From: Trichinella spiralis | Lineage: Eukaryota; Nematoda; Enoplea; Trichinellida; Trichinellidae | Direction of reading: 5' to 3' | NCBI GenBank assembly: GCA_000181795.3 | Contig: CM012954.1 | Span: forward strand, 2,302,957-2,366,956 | Length of the DNA stretch: 64,000 bases | Shown here: piece by piece, positions 62,234 to 64,000 of the stretch | Position numbering within the stretch: position 1 is the first letter of the stretch | Layout: the number at the start of each line of letters is the position of its first letter | Notes under the pieces: generated by a model | Databases searched by the model: none | What the model was told of the DNA's origin: nothing | The model's input: only the letters and a program-made list of their open reading frames with translations | Made by a program: the position numbers and the translations under genes

Positions 62234-64000
62234 AACCAATCTAAACAAAATCCTGATTTATGGAAATTAAATTGTTGGTCTTCTTTTATCAGTAAATGGA
62301 AAGATACGTTAATAATAAAAGCGTTCCACCACATTTAACACTGCATTTGAAAATTCATAATAAAATTTAACTGTTCAGCAACTAATCTACAATGCACCTT
62401 CTAATTATAACCAATTAATATAGCACATTAACTTATTTGAAATATATCAAATCTTTAAATGAAAAAAATACCATTATAAACAACACTACAGAAAAAGACA
62501 AAAATTACAGTATCATAATGACAATCAAGTACAATTTATAAAAGTAACATACAGTAATACAAAATTGCAGCAGTGCTTAAGCAGCAGAAAAAGCATGCCA
62601 AAAGGGAAAAATATATTCCAAATAGCTTCAAGATGTAATAATAAGCAAAGTTTTGTCATATAAATTATGTTCATTTTTAAATCAATAATATTGCTTACTC
62701 ATTATGAATATTTTGAAATATAATTGTTTGCTGCTTTGTGGATAATTTTTCAATTATAGCAGTTAATTTTTCATTTCAAACTTTTCCAAATAATTCATAT
62801 ACATCAGTACTGAATCAATATCATTGCAGATTAACAAACGTAAAACTACTCATGCAGCTAGCTACTATTAGCAGATAATTCTTCTTCGAAGCATTTCACT
62901 TTTTTATATTTTAATACACACATTACAAACATATATATATACCATTTAGCCGTCATTTAATTCTTCACTTAATCATCTGAAGAATTTATTTTTTTGAACA
63001 TATATGCAAAGTAGAGGGTTACATTTTCCATACAACCTATGATGCGTGGGTTTGGTCTGCTTTCAGAATCACTCTTCCAATATAGTTGTCGAATATAATT
63101 TCAGAATTTTTTTCCTTTTGGGTGGGGCAGACTAATCGCAGCTAGATCTAAGTTGACAAAGTAGTCAAATGTAGTATTCGAAGATAAATAGTTGACAAAT
63201 GAAAAATAATTGACGCGGAAGGTCGTCTTGCAGGAATCAGTGTTTTGGCTGGCTGATTTTCCGCTGCAGAAAAGGTGCCAATGCATCCGTCGTTTTGGTG
63301 GGCACCAAGCAGCATTTAAAACCAGTAGCCAAATTGAAGAAGATGCGGTTGCCGGCGGGCTGTTGTATAAAGTATTGATCATCGACACAGCCAATTGCAC
63401 AGCCTGACCAACGACCAAACTTAACTATAAGCGTTTCATTTGTTCTTCCATCAACGCGTACAAATTCGATTCCAGATCACAGTCGACGGCGGATTTCTAC
63501 AGCAAATTTGAAACCAGCTTTACAAAATTCAAAAGACCAGCCAATCACGGAAAACTGTGCCGAAGTGATCTGGCTAAATTTCTACGTACTGATAATCAAA
63601 CAAAACGGCCATTTTACATTGTTTTTTTCCAACAACTTTTCTTTATCTAACTGAATCTGGCAGGTATCTCTTTTATATTCTTTCTTTACACATTTAGTAT
63701 GTCTTCTGAAAAAAAACCAAAAATTAAATGTTAATTAAAATACAACAGATGTATGCAATTTTATGAACGGAAATGAATGAGCAATTTACACGAGTAGCTA
63801 TTTTTTTCAATGATATACCTATCATAGTGTTTTAAAATTGAGATCCCAATTACACAGTATATAAAGTTGGCTTTCAGAACGTCGCATACTGACAAAGAAA
63901 GTCGATTTCATGCAGATTAACGTTCATAGGAAAATAGAAGATTATCACTGAAGCAACTTTCATTTCCTTTTTATTTATTTTATTAGTCAAAATGGAAAAT
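62234..64000. other. Right-edge region, no supported gene
   Basis: 62234-63200 is AT-rich and should include the SF3A1 promoter. 63210-63620 is less AT-rich and carries minus-strand splice-like sites (acceptor TTTGCTGTAG near 63507, a second at CGCTTATAG near 63429) and protein-like stretches in more than one frame, for example TGFKCCLVPTKTTDALAPF. I could not build a consistent model with a start codon, so no gene is called. Confidence 0.4.

Overview
The window is AT-rich eukaryotic DNA with many short introns (mostly 45-120 bp, a few of 0.5-3.3 kb). It reads as a nematode chromosome. Genes are close together, several same-strand pairs are separated by only 14-600 bp, many start codons sit a few bases after a 3' splice-site consensus as expected for spliced-leader trans-splicing, and there is a secreted nitrobindin/THAP4-like protein of a type I associate with nematodes. 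Splice acceptors are relaxed (CAG, TAG, AAG, even GAG) rather than the strict TTTTCAG of Caenorhabditis. That favours an early-branching (Dorylaimia/Trichinella-like) worm, but this is an inference and not a species call. I assembled exons by hand from conserved protein blocks, splice consensus and phase; every model below closes in frame, but none was tested against RNA.

Layout. 1-2.7 kb: no complete gene, a cluster of minus-strand splice donors. 2.7-5.9 kb (minus): a small mitochondrial-type membrane protein and adenylosuccinate synthetase. 7.7-8.3 kb (plus): a decayed coding region. 8.7-16.7 kb (minus): a long reticulon. 19.1-21.1 kb (plus): secreted nitrobindin-like protein. 21.3-23.3 kb (minus): PTRH2 and COX16 in a very tight tandem. 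24.2-26.6 kb (plus): glucocerebrosidase. 26.7-28.3 kb (minus): DCAF7. 29.4-31.7 kb (plus): TMA7 and an alpha-galactosidase. 31.7-39.2 kb (minus): BBS2 and CNOT4. 40.4-43.7 kb (minus): a TMCC-family protein. 44.9-46.9 kb (minus): ING3-like PHD protein. 48.5-48.9 kb (plus): small secreted cysteine-rich peptide. 50.3-51.9 kb (minus): Fos-like bZIP factor, followed by 5.6 kb without a supported gene. 57.5-62.2 kb (minus): TANGO2 and SF3A1. The last 1.8 kb has no clear gene.

Most genes are housekeeping and conserved: purine synthesis (ADSS), ribosome and peptidyl-tRNA recycling (TMA7, PTRH2), cytochrome oxidase assembly (COX16), splicing (SF3A1), mRNA decay (CNOT4), chromatin (ING3), ER shape and contacts (reticulon, TMCC), cilia (BBS2). 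Two lysosomal glycosphingolipid hydrolases, glucocerebrosidase and alpha-galactosidase, lie on the same strand 3.2 kb apart. The most interesting points are the near-overlapping COX16-PTRH2 pair, a membrane-anchored alpha-galactosidase with a mixed substrate pocket, GC-AG introns, an in-frame stop-free intron in TMA7, and the tail-to-tail alpha-galactosidase/BBS2 arrangement. I saw no viral or LTR element and no CRISPR, tRNA or rRNA gene.
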